From Rhyacichthys aspro (taxonomy: Eukaryota; Chordata; Actinopteri; Gobiiformes; Rhyacichthyidae), in the NCBI GenBank assembly GCA_036850595.1, contig CM072170.1, positions 19,418,696 to 19,482,695 on the forward strand: a DNA stretch of 64,000 nucleotides, read 5' to 3'. The translations under genes and the position numbers were made by a program. The notes under the pieces were generated by a model, which saw nothing but the letters and a program-made list of their open reading frames with translations, was not told where the DNA came from and did no database searches. Of the stretch, positions 48,115-59,028 are shown piece by piece; position 1 is the first letter of the stretch; each line of letters begins with the position of its first letter.

Positions 48115-51100
48115 GTGTGTGATTCCTAGTCTTTCAGTTGTCTCACAAAAATCTGTGTACTCCTAAATTAAAAAAAAAAAAATCTGCTTTACCTGTTTAC
48201 CTGAGGAATGAAAAGCTGTATGTGTGGCAGGTATCCGCCACTTCTTTTGTTCTCTTCACTCACTCTTTTATATATATATATATATATTATATATATTCCC
48301 ATCTGGGATAGCTTGGCAATATTTTTATGCCAGATGCCGTTCCTGTCACAGCCTTCTCCATTTTCCCAAGCTTGGGACTGGCACAGACTGGGAATGTGGC
48401 AGGGAAGGTTGTATGGTCATAAAGGGCTGAAATACTGCACAAGTAAAAGATAGCACACGTTGCACCGTTGAGTAACGGCTATAACTGGTGTGTCTGTAAC
48501 AAACGATCAACTTTACATTTCACATCTGAAATTGGTGAAACAAAGGCAAAGGTGAAAGGTATGAAGTCTTATCTCAGCTACTTTAGCTGATGGTTGTAAA
48601 TCAATTGTAAGTACGAGGACTTTGCTGAAATGATTACTGTGACGTGCACGAGGAAGGGGTCGTGGCTTCCGAGTGGGAGAGGGATTCATATCGCTCAATC
48701 GTTTCCTGGATTTTGAAAAAGTTATGGACTATAGCTTTAACTCTGTTAGCTCAGCCCTGACAGGACTTCTCAGAACAGCTGTTGTTTTCTTTGTGCTCAC
48801 TTTTTAAGTGTCCAGAAAGATATATTGTTGCCTTGTTCACAGGAGAAGTTCTGGATAGAAAAAGGAATTGATGGGGTTGCTCTTCTTTTTGGTGTATTGT
48901 GAAGTTAAGAGATGTGAGGTGGATGGTAGTGAGGTGGAGAATAGTGGACTTGAAAGTAAATTGATTATCACTATGTGACATGTTAAAATTAATTTTCATA
49001 TTTCCAATAGTGTGCCAGACATCACATGAATATATGTGCTCTATCGGCCATGATGCAGACCTGCCAACCTGTGCACATTCTGTGCAACAGACACACAAAT
49101 TGACATCCAAATACATAGCTTTTGGTGTATGATGAGAAAATGCCCACTTGTCCACCACCAGCTCTTCACTGTTAAATTCAGACAAACAAAATATGTTTTC
49201 AGTGACAGAAACTGTGTGGGCTGCTGTCAAATAGCGAATTAAGAAGCAAGTATTTAGTCACACATTCAGAATCTCTGCTTGTTTACTGTGCAGAAACATC
49301 TTCGTATTAGAATTTTATTTAACATTAATTACAGTTTTTTTAATTTTGTCCCTGTCTTTGTGTGCCCTGTGAGGAAGAGCGCCGCTGGACAAGAACCTTG
49401 TGAGCCACTGTTACGTGAAGACTAGATCTGTGTCAAACCTGTGACGTAGAGAGACCTGGACCTTCTTCACATGTTGCAGCCTCACCTACAGCAGCTTCAC
49501 CTGCAAATAAAGATCATGTCATATATATATATATATATATATATACACACCCCATCTTTTTTTTTATTATAGAATTACTGTATTGCAATATCAAATTTAC
49601 ATTTAGACAACATAATAAGTTTTCATTGGCTGCTGTCAAATATTATATCAATTAAAAAATTATGCAGAATAGATAATGTTTTTTGGGATATTAAATTAAT
49701 GTAACTTAATGGCCTAATACATTTAGATTTTTTTAATTTTTTTTTCCTTCTGAATTCCAGGATGTGGCTGTTTACATGCAGGCATCCAGTAGATGGCGGT
49801 GTTGAACTTTGCACTGACTGCACCTGAGCCTGAATCTAACTTTCATAATGTCCTACACTGAGGCAGCACTAAATTTTGTCAAGATTTGTGCCAGAGGCTG
49901 GAAAATTATTATCTCTGTTTAAACATGTTTCACTGAGCAGATGACATTTAGTGCTCTTTAACAGTGTGATGACAAGTTTAATACATCATAATTTTAATTT
50001 CAAAGGGTTAAGGCACAAGCAAATAACTATCAATGATGTTGCTTCATTTATTTATATAGCATAAAATAATATGTTTCATTGTTCAACCCCAATCACAATG
50101 TTTTGATGCAAAGGATAAAACACTAACATCAAGATTCACTAGACTGAGAATGCAGATAGAGCACTCATGGTCCTTAAAACATTTTAAATAAAAGGTTATG
50201 AAGAAGGCATCTGAACAAAGGGTTTGCCTTCTTTGTAATCTTTGATTATGACTTGGATCTTTAGTAATTTCAATACACCTTCTTTACATTGCATTTGAAT
50301 GTTGAAGAACAGTGCCATCTGCTGACCTGTAGTCATTACTATTACTATACATTACCCCATACAATGGTTAGAGTATGAAAATGAATAAATGAACATAAAT
50401 ATGCACAGCTTATTTTTCATAATTCATTATGCTTTTACATATTCAAAATGATAACATTTTATGTTTAAGTATAAATTTCATCCATGCATGTTCAGAACAT
50501 AATTCATCATCTCAGAACACAGTTAACAGCATGTTTCGGCCTTAGCCTTCCTTTATTATAAATCTAACCATCAAACCATATAAAACTAAATTAAAAAACA
50601 GGAACACTAAGCAGGTTTGTGCATAGATGTGAGTGTGCATGTGAGGGTTCCTTGGTGGTTTATGGACAAAAGCCAACAGGTCATTATGGCTCCTTTCTAG
50701 GTTTTTAATTGTTTATTCTGGACTAAGATTTTGATAAGTGATTGGTTCTGCGTGTGTGTTTTTATCTTAGAAGAACATTTGGATGTGGGTGCTGTATGTT
50801 GAAATTCATGTGGTATGATATTGTAATTATGATTTCAAATCATGTGAGGTAGACCAGCATTTAAAACTAAATACAATTCTGGCAAATAATTTTTGCCAAA
50901 ATTATATATTAATAAACTGTTTCTAATACGGGTCATTTCTGGGCCCGTTGCGGAGGAGTGTAGGGTCCAGTCATTTGAACATCAAAGGCTTAAGTGTCAA
51001 AAAGACTAAAAACTTGGTTTGGCTTGGAGCATCAATAGAATCTAGAAGCCTGTTGGCAGCACAGATACTGACATAATTTCAATGATCCTCAAAACCACAC

Positions 51101-54100
51101 ACTCACCAACATTTACTTATTATTTTCTTTTCTATTCTTTTGGGAACCCTTGGTCCGCCTTTTGATAAGGAACCCTGAAGTGTGTTCTAGTTTGTATCAT
51201 GTCACATGATGTTACAGTACCTGTGCTTTTATTCAATGTGCTCTCTGTGCAATACTGGAAAGATAGTGTGTCTTTGTTGTGGTGACCATAAGAACCGTAG
51301 AAGAAACCGTTGCTTGTTCATGCACAGTCCAAAAGGCTGCTGTTTGAAACAGTATTTTTAGGCTTTTAAATCATGTTAGTGAGACAAGTAATTTTTCTCC
51401 TGGTGTAGATAAGGCATCTGAACGGTTGGTGCTGATATCCTCTATGCGGCTGCAGATTGGATGGTGTCCCTGTGCTTTCTGTGCTGACTGCTACAGGGTG
51501 ATTAATGTGTTCATTTCCCTTTATTAAAGACTAGAGCAGTGCTGCAGGCTACAGATATAGGGTCGCATCATAAATCTTAGCCAAATGAACAGTCAAATAA
51601 TCGCTCATCGGAAATGAAATCTGGCCTCATTAATACTGACACCCAGACACACACAAACACACCGGTCTGGGCCAGCGCACACACACACACTGTGGGACTG
51701 GGGGTTTGGTCCAATCTGCCACATCGACACACCGCTCCACAATGACAGGCTGATCATTACAGGTCTTTACAATCTGACTTTGGATTTATGGATTATAATC
51801 TCTACTTTACATTGTGTTAGTGTAATATTTTCAGAAGACTTTATACATAAAACACCATACATACAAATAACTATACTAAAGGGAAAAATGCATATCTATA
51901 ATACATGAAACAATGAAAATTTTGTATACATTATAAGTAGCAATTTATGACTGCAAAATATAAAGACATCGTAGGAGCCAGTTTACTGTTGGTACCAAAA
52001 TCCATGCGGATGGTATAGATCAATAATGACTTTATGGAACAATATTATGGACTGCTTCTTGGCGGCATGCATACTTAAATCTCTGATCTTTAGCAGCCTA
52101 ATATGTTAACCTGTAATTAGTTCCAAACTATTGTGTGAATGTTGAGTAAAATCAGATACTGTGAGAGCTGCACATGTTTTGAATCAGATGGCACGGAACC
52201 AACCAAGTTAAATGTTCCTCTGATAAAAACTCATGTAATCCTTTATCAAGGTATGAATGATGCATATTGGGCGGTTGTATATTCAATTCAAAATAGCAGT
52301 TTCCATTTGGCTGTAGCGTTGCTTCTGTAGACTTTTATGTTTATATGGCATCAAATGTTAGATGTGTGCGCCAATGTTTGTTTTAATTTTTGGCCAAATT
52401 TTAGGGTTCACCTTTAGGGTTGCTTTTAGGAGGCAAAGAAAGATAATTTAAAGATTCCATTTATATTGACATAGTTGAGTTCAGGTTATGAGATTGAATC
52501 CTCTTTCCAGTAAGACAATGTTTCCAAGAGTTACAGCAGATTTATGGACCCAGAAGAAACCCAAAATGTCAGTCACACCACGGCCACACCACAAACCAAC
52601 AAACAAAGCCTTGTTAATATGATTAAGTATAAACTGATCATGGAGTCATTTGCTTTGGACATGCAAGAAAACTTGAGAAACAACTGTTTCAGGCATCAGA
52701 AATATTTTATTATGAACAAACTAACACTTTAAAATTGATGCACACTAAACACATAAAAAAGGGGGAAAATTAGCACACATAGCGTCTATTTTAAGAGCCA
52801 GTCAGCAGAGATTTAATAAATAACAGCAAAGAGTGAATTGATTAAAGAATGATTTATGGCAATAGTGCTGCATTAGTTGAAGGACTTATAATGAGTGTGT
52901 TGTGATGAATGGTTTATGGAAATGATATCTACAGTTCTTATGCTTGACAAAGACTGTCAATGTGTACAGTGGAGCTCATACTTAAAAGATCATTAGTGAT
53001 TATCAATAATCATCAAAATACTGCCACAAGAGCAAAGCACTCTTATCCCATAAACTGATGTATGGTCTTTGGCCTGTCTCTGACCCTAGAGGTGTAGCAG
53101 AGGTCCAGTGAAGCGCAATTCGTTATTTAAAAGAGATCATATTCCTGTTGTACACCTGTAAAAGCCTGAATATTCAGTGTCACTGAAGCCACAAGAGAAA
53201 TCACTCCCTCTGATCCCAGCTGTGATATTTGAGAGCTCACCTCAAAATGACAATTATTATATTTCAATATCTCACTGATTCTTCAGAACTGGGACAAAAC
53301 ATGTCCTTAGACCAAAAATTATGTAATGTATGTGATATAAAAATATTTTCTACTCTTTTAAGACTATAAAGGTTTAGCTATGGAATGTTTAAGCACAATT
53401 GTCATATTAAATTCAATGAATTGTACTTTTTATCACAGTAAATCTTTTTGTTTTCCCATTTCACTTTAAAAGGCCATGTCCTAGGTTATGTCCAAAAGAT
53501 TAAAAAAAATGTATTATTCCAAAAATATGCAATAAAATATTTGAAAATAAAAACTTAGTTATAAATACTTAATTAGTATATCATTTTTTCACTGACACAT
53601 GCATTTTTATAAGGTTCCACAGTTGTGTCGCTACATTGAAACATAAGTATGCTTCATCTCCAGCAGTTCTGTTTGTCCCCACTAGGCTTATTTTGTACTA
53701 TCTGTGCTCAGTTAGTCCTTTCACTGAACATGAAGAAATGCACATTTCTCTTTTTTTGTTCTGACTACAACATTTCACACTCCTAATTTTAGAAACGGCT
53801 AAAACTACAGTTGACATTTTTACAAAAAAAAAAGAGAATATATTATATTATATATATATATATATTACTATTAATACTGTAGCTGAATAATTTAATGCAT
53901 TTGCAAATACTAGCAACTGAAACTTTTGTCAACACTGTCATATATGCGTCAACTCCGTCAGGTTAATGTCAACAATTCTGAAAGTAATAATGATCATTTT
54001 TAATATTTGTTTAAAAATATTTGGTTGTATGTAAAATGTGTACAGACATAAAAGAATGTATTTTTAAGCCTACAAAACATTTTTTATCACTGTTAAAGCG

Positions 54101-55116
54101 TAAGTTTTATTATTTATTTTTTTTTATTAACATGAGGAAACACAATTTTTAAATACAAAATGTGTACATATTAAATTACATGTTTTTGTTATTTCTATCA
54201 GTGTACATACTAACATAGTTACATGTCGTAACTCTAAGGGCTGGAGACTAGACTTAAATTTTGACTTTGTAATTTTGACACATACACCAAAAACTGTAGG
54301 ACCGAGCACCCTGGGTGTAATATCAGGGAAAATGGACCATCTGAATCTAGCCCAGAATACAGAAAGGACAACACAGGTTCACCAAACTGAGTGGACCAGA
54401 GACACAGAAGTAGAAAAATACACAATCTTTATTATTTCTTAATTAGTTCAGTTTTAGCTATAAAAATTAATAATTAAAATAAAAAATTTTCAAAATTATA
54501 AAATCAGTTCAAATCCCATTCACACTCACTCCCTCATACGTTTAAATAAACATGTTAATCTCAGGGCAATATTCAATATCATTTCAGTCATTACACCGGG
54601 CCAATACCAGCCACAGTCACAAAAAGATCAAGGCATTAAAGAGTTAATTATCCCACCAGCTGTTGTAGTGGCTTGGTTGTGCATAGGTTCCAAGGGCGTT
54701 TTACCCCAAATCCAGGAGTCGTTATTGAGTGTCAGTCACAGAGGTGGATTAGAAAGTCCTCGACTCACACCTCAAAATGGTGAATTGCCTCGGATGGACT
54801 GATTACTCAATAGTTCAGTGTGAGGGCTGAGACAGATGGAGCGAAGGGGAAAGGGACGGTGAAGAGAAGGTGAACAGAAGCGAAGGGGTGGCTTGTTGCC
54901 TTTCAATTCCTATAATTTAAGAGTTTGCTACATATGATTCTGAATATTCCATGCACTTATGTCAAAGGAGACAATACATATCAAAAGGCTCAAAATAGCG
55001 CGGCACACACACTCAGGAGGCCCGGCACTGTTAGTGGCCTCCTCAGCCTAGACATTACTAAAGACATTTTTAAATTAGTAGCATATACTTCCAGGCAAAA
55101 TGTGAATTACCAAGAC
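48115..55116. other. long gene-free AT-rich region
   Basis: No protein-coding gene or RNA was recognised across 7 kb. Small TA runs lie at 48270-48298 and 49520-49544. The 50.0-53.3 kb part shows few obvious repeats. A 159-residue open frame at 48751-49230 (minus) has no recognisable motif and no supporting gene structure. Confidence 0.5.
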
Positions 55117-55152
55117 CTCTTGTAAAAACAAGCACTCTTGTTTTTACAAGAG
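55117..55152. repeat. perfect 16-bp inverted repeat with 4-base loop
   Basis: CTCTTGTAAAAACAAG (55117-55132), loop CACT, then CTTGTTTTTACAAGAG (55137-55152) pair without mismatch. Flanking bases do not extend the stem. No gene context explains it. Confidence 0.9.
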
Positions 55153-55730
55153 CTTCAACACAAGCATGCAGCATGGACCGGGAAATATCCCATGAAGTGG
55201 AGCCTCATGCATGCATTGTGTGTGCCAGAAGTCTACAAACAAAGCGACCAAAGGGTCACACCAGGTTAGAGAACCTTCTCTTAAAGGTTCAGGTCTAACG
55301 CAATTGGCCAACCAGCGGATATGTGAGCATACTGACACATTCTACTCCTCCTCCTTGCATTGTTGCTCCAACGACGGCTTTAAATTTGAATTACCTCAAT
55401 CCAAGGCCGAAAGGTGGCAAAAACTGAAATTGGATCCTGGGGTTTGATTTTCATTTTTTTTTCCATTTATTTCAGACAAATGGCACCCCCCAACAAAAAA
55501 AATATCACATATAAATTCCAAATTAGAATGAAAAAAAAAAAAATCAACAGTTAAGCCATGTCTGAAAAGGAGTAGGATGAAGCGTCAGCTTATTTGTTCC
55601 TACCCCCACCTGTCCAGTCCAGACATAATTAATTAAATTAATTAATACAAACATACATATGCACACTTTTATACTCTATACATACCATTATACCACTATA
55701 TTATATTACTATTTATCACTTAAATACCAG

Positions 55731-55733
<3 letters not shown>

Positions 55734-55794
<61 letters not shown>

Positions 55795-55796
55795 AT

Positions 55797-55829
<33 letters not shown>

Positions 55830-55870
55830 CATACACACATATATATATATATATATACATACATACATAC
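55734..55870. repeat. (TA)n / (ACAT)n microsatellite
   Basis: A long TA run (55734-55798) is followed by ATACAT and TA runs. It lies directly beside a CACTGTAAAAAAT motif at 55871 that resembles a DNA-transposon terminus. Confidence 0.9.
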
Positions 55871-56438
55871 ACTGTAAAAAATCTTACCTGGGTCAAACTT
55901 AATAAAATTAAGACAACATTTTCCAAGCATTTTTTCGAAGTTTAACCAACTAACCTACATTTTGCTTTTAGAAAATGTAATAAAACGGATTGTGGCAAAC
56001 TTGATATTATTAAATATCATCTATGAGAAACTATGAAGAAATTAAGTAAAACCAACATCAAATCCATCAATGTATTAAGCACATCAAACGTAATAAAAAT
56101 AAGTTACATTAACTATATAAATTAAACTAAACAAACTACTTAATTTTATTGCTTTTAAGCAAATCTGTCTTTTTGTAATTTAAACACATGTAGTTTCAAA
56201 TAATGCCAACACATGTATTATTTTCAGCGTTTATTAACTTGGCACATCTCTAATGAGACACTTTTAAACAACTTCTTTTTGAAAGGCTGCATCACAATGT
56301 TCAGATTTGAAAGCTCCACTTTAAAAACAGTCGAGTTGAGAACCAAACAAATACTGCTTTAACAATTTGTGAGTTCTTCACATTACTTCACACATTCACA
56401 TTACTAAACAGCAATTGCAGAGTGAAAGTCTTGTCTGT

Positions 56439-56738
56439 CTAGGCTAAAAGTTTGTTTTTGAGACCCATGAATCTGGCAGTTGGTTTGGGGCGTAGTGTGT
56501 CTAATCCTAAAAAGAGTCTTTGAAAAACCTCAAAGGTCTTGACCAGTTTTGAAGGGTACTGCAGATTTAGGACGTATGTTAATCCAAGTAGAAGGCAGCA
56601 TGCTCTGGTCAGATTTCCAAGGTCAGTAAGAATAGGAATTCCCTCGAGGATTATGCCGACAGCATCTGGTTCGTGACAAACGCAGATTTTCATACTTTTT
56701 GCTTTTAGTTCCTCGTGCGCGTCAATCTCCGCTTGACC
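56439..56738 (-). CDS. PB1-like gene exon 4
   Basis: 99 codons plus stop, starting GQAEIDAHEELKAKSMKICV after acceptor GCTATTAAG and ending FMGLKNKLLA. Confidence 0.75.
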   Translation of the reverse strand, partial: GQAEIDAHEELKAKSMKICVCHEPDAVGIILEGIPILTDLGNLTRACCLLLGLTYVLNLQYPSKLVKTFEVFQRLFLGLDTLRPKPTARFMGLKNKLLA

Positions 56739-58976
56739 CTTAATAGCAAACAAAATAATTCGGTTTGATTTGTTGTAATATAAATGAATGCAAATGTCAA
56801 AAAAACATTATGACCTATTTTGAGTCTATTTAAGATTTGTAGACTTATAGATCTATTATATTAAAATCAATACTGTTTTACTGCTGACCAAATCTTTTCC
56901 CCCCAATATTTGCATTGAAAATACAAACTGTGCACCAGGCAAGACACAACCCTGCTCTCCAGTAGTACTTACGGTGTAGTCAGAGATGAGCTCACTTCCA
57001 TTCTCTCCCATATACTCGAACAGACATCTCAAAGTAACATCCCTCTTCTTCAACATAGAGGCTGTGGGATCCTGGAGGTGTGATGAAGAAAATACGCTCA
57101 GTTTATTATTTGACATTTTAGCAAAGCAATGGTTTCTGACTGAAAGACTTCTGCACTGCAACACCTTGGCTAAATTGACACAAATATAAAATTGAACATA
57201 CATAGCATTTCTTGTGACTAAATTTGTGCGTTCAACCTTTTATATTTAAATTAACGTGGGAATGAACAGAGGTTGGAAAATGGTTTTTTTTCCCCCCTAA
57301 TACTAAAAATTGTGGTTCTTTTTTTTTTTTTTTTTAAACAAAATATTTACAATGCGACCCGGCCCCGGATAAGCGGAAGAAGATGGATATTTACAATGCA
57401 TTGCAATCTAAACAGGAATTGAAATACACACAAACATGCATTTCCTTACTATTTGAACAACTTTTCACACACCTGTATCAGTTCCATTAAGACCTTCTTG
57501 ATGCGCTGACCAGTTGCTCCTCCCTTAGCACTGTACAGTTCCAGAAGTTTTGGAGTGTACTTGTCCAGGTGAGACATAAATGTTGATTCTAGACCAACAG
57601 CAGTGCACCTTCGGAACTCCTCGTTAATCTGTTGTAAACAAAAGCACATATTTATTTAAAAGAATATTTAATAGGTAAAGTCTACACAGTAATTAAATAT
57701 AAATGTAAGCTTCTATGTTAAAAAAGGGGGTCAACTGAACAAGTAAACCAGAAATAAATACAGGACTGAACCGGGACTGGCACCGGGACTAAACCAGGAC
57801 TAGATACAGGACTGAACCGGGACAAAACCAGGACTAGATACAGGACTAAACCAGGACTAACACCGGGACTGAACCAGGACTAACACCGGGACTAAACCAT
57901 GACTAAAAAAGGGACAACACTGGTAAAAATCACTGTCCAAAACACAATCACTTTATTGCGAGTTTATTGACATTTACCTGAAAAGGGTCAAACAGGGTTG
58001 GCCATCTTTCCTTAAACTCTGCCACTCCTGGGGACTGGGTAACCACTTCCTGTCTTCTCCTGCTGTATGTTCTGGCCATGATGTAGTTTATACTCTTGAC
58101 ATTGTCCTTTTTCTTGCTCGCTTCAATAAGGTCAAGTCTCAGATTCTCAAGGGTATCGTCAGTTTCTCCAGGTGGGTGAGGGGGTAGGTAATTTATTTCT
58201 GCTCTTTTTGGTCTTTTAATATTTTTAGCAGTTTTTTGTTCATCTTGTGTCTTGTTTCGCAGTGAGTTTATCAGGACCTCAGGGCTTCCCAGAGCTTTCC
58301 GTTTAGTCCTGTAGTTTCCACATTTGTACTTCAGGCTTTGTTCCCACCCATAAATTCCGTCAATAGAACCAGGCTCCTTCAAGCAGGGATGTTTGTCTAC
58401 AAGAGCCTGTACCACTGCATATCTCTGGTTATAATTTGGATATGCTGTGTAGGAAAAAATGGCCTCTGCAAGACGCTCCAAGATGTCTGATTTCAGACTT
58501 GGTGATGTTAGTGGGGTGCCTTCTTTTAAATAAATGTCATTGGCCTGTCTCAATGCCAGCTCAGTGTTGTATGAGAATGTGGGAATGGGAAACACAGCAG
58601 GCCATGGGTTCTGCCTTTCACTTGGCGATGGACAGAGAATCACAGTGTCTTGTGAGTCCACAGACTCACAACAAGAGCTAACATCAGCATCACGAGGGGA
58701 GTTTTCCACATGGACAGGTGTTAACATGAGACTAAATGGAATATAAACAACTTTAAGTGTGTCTTTGTCTTTAAGTTCATTGGTAGTAGTTAGGGTGAAG
58801 AAGTCATCAAATTCTTCATCTTTGTATTGAAGACTTATATCTGCGGGAATGGAAAAATAGTCTTTGACAGCCACAACCAGCTCATCCACAGTTGATGGTA
58901 TGCCACTGCTGAGAATAAGCTTCCTGGCTTCATTATCAATAAGGACCCGAAATCTTACAGTTGTGTTGCTGTCCAT
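56439..58976 (-). CDS. PB1-like-domain protein, fish 'SAMD3-like' group, four exons
   Basis: Coding exons are 57978-58976, 57473-57628, 56973-57071 and 56439-56738. All junctions are GT/AG and phase 0, giving 517 residues plus stop, with no frame damage. Residues 1 to about 85 resemble a PB1-type ubiquitin-like fold (VRFRVLIDNEARKLIL, then LQYKDEEFDDFFTLTT). Later conserved blocks are WPAVFPIPTFSYNTELALRQ, YPNYNQRYAVVQALVDKHP, YGWEQSLKYKCGNYRTKRKA, PRRAEINY-like PKRAEINYLPPHPPGET, and a C-terminal LEGIPILTDLGNLTRA. The group is highly multi-copy in fish and usually annotated as uncharacterised or SAMD3-like. Biochemical function is unknown. The start is the ATG at 58976, two bases after a long pyrimidine tract and TAG acceptor, so an untranslated upstream exon is likely. 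An alternative upstream ATG at 58997 would read through the acceptor. Confidence 0.75.
56973..57071 (-). CDS. PB1-like gene exon 3
   Basis: 33 codons, DPTASMLKKRDVTLRCLFEY to ELISDYT, with acceptor CACCTCCAG and donor GTAAGT. Confidence 0.75.
57473..57628 (-). CDS. PB1-like gene exon 2
   Basis: 52 codons, INEEFRRCTAVGLESTF to KKVLMELIQ, with acceptor TTTACAACAG and donor GTGTGT. Confidence 0.75.
57761..57915. repeat. minisatellite of GGACTAAACCA-type units in an intron
   Basis: Roughly 11-bp units such as GGACTGAACCG, GGACTAAACCA and GGACTAACACC alternate for about 150 bp within the first intron of the PB1-like gene. Confidence 0.85.
57978..58976 (-). CDS. PB1-like gene exon 1 (coding)
   Basis: 333 codons with the PB1-like domain and most conserved blocks, ending FKERWPTLFDPFQ before donor GTAAAT. 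A polypyrimidine tract of about 40 bases and CTAG sit immediately upstream. Confidence 0.8.
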
Positions 58977-59028
58977 ATCTAGAATGCCAGAAAACAAGAA
59001 GATGAAAAAAAAAAGAAGAAGAAAAGTA

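Noticed and set aside
48751..49230. A 159-codon minus-strand open frame
   Set aside because: No known motif, no splice context and low-complexity AT-rich surroundings; length alone is not enough.
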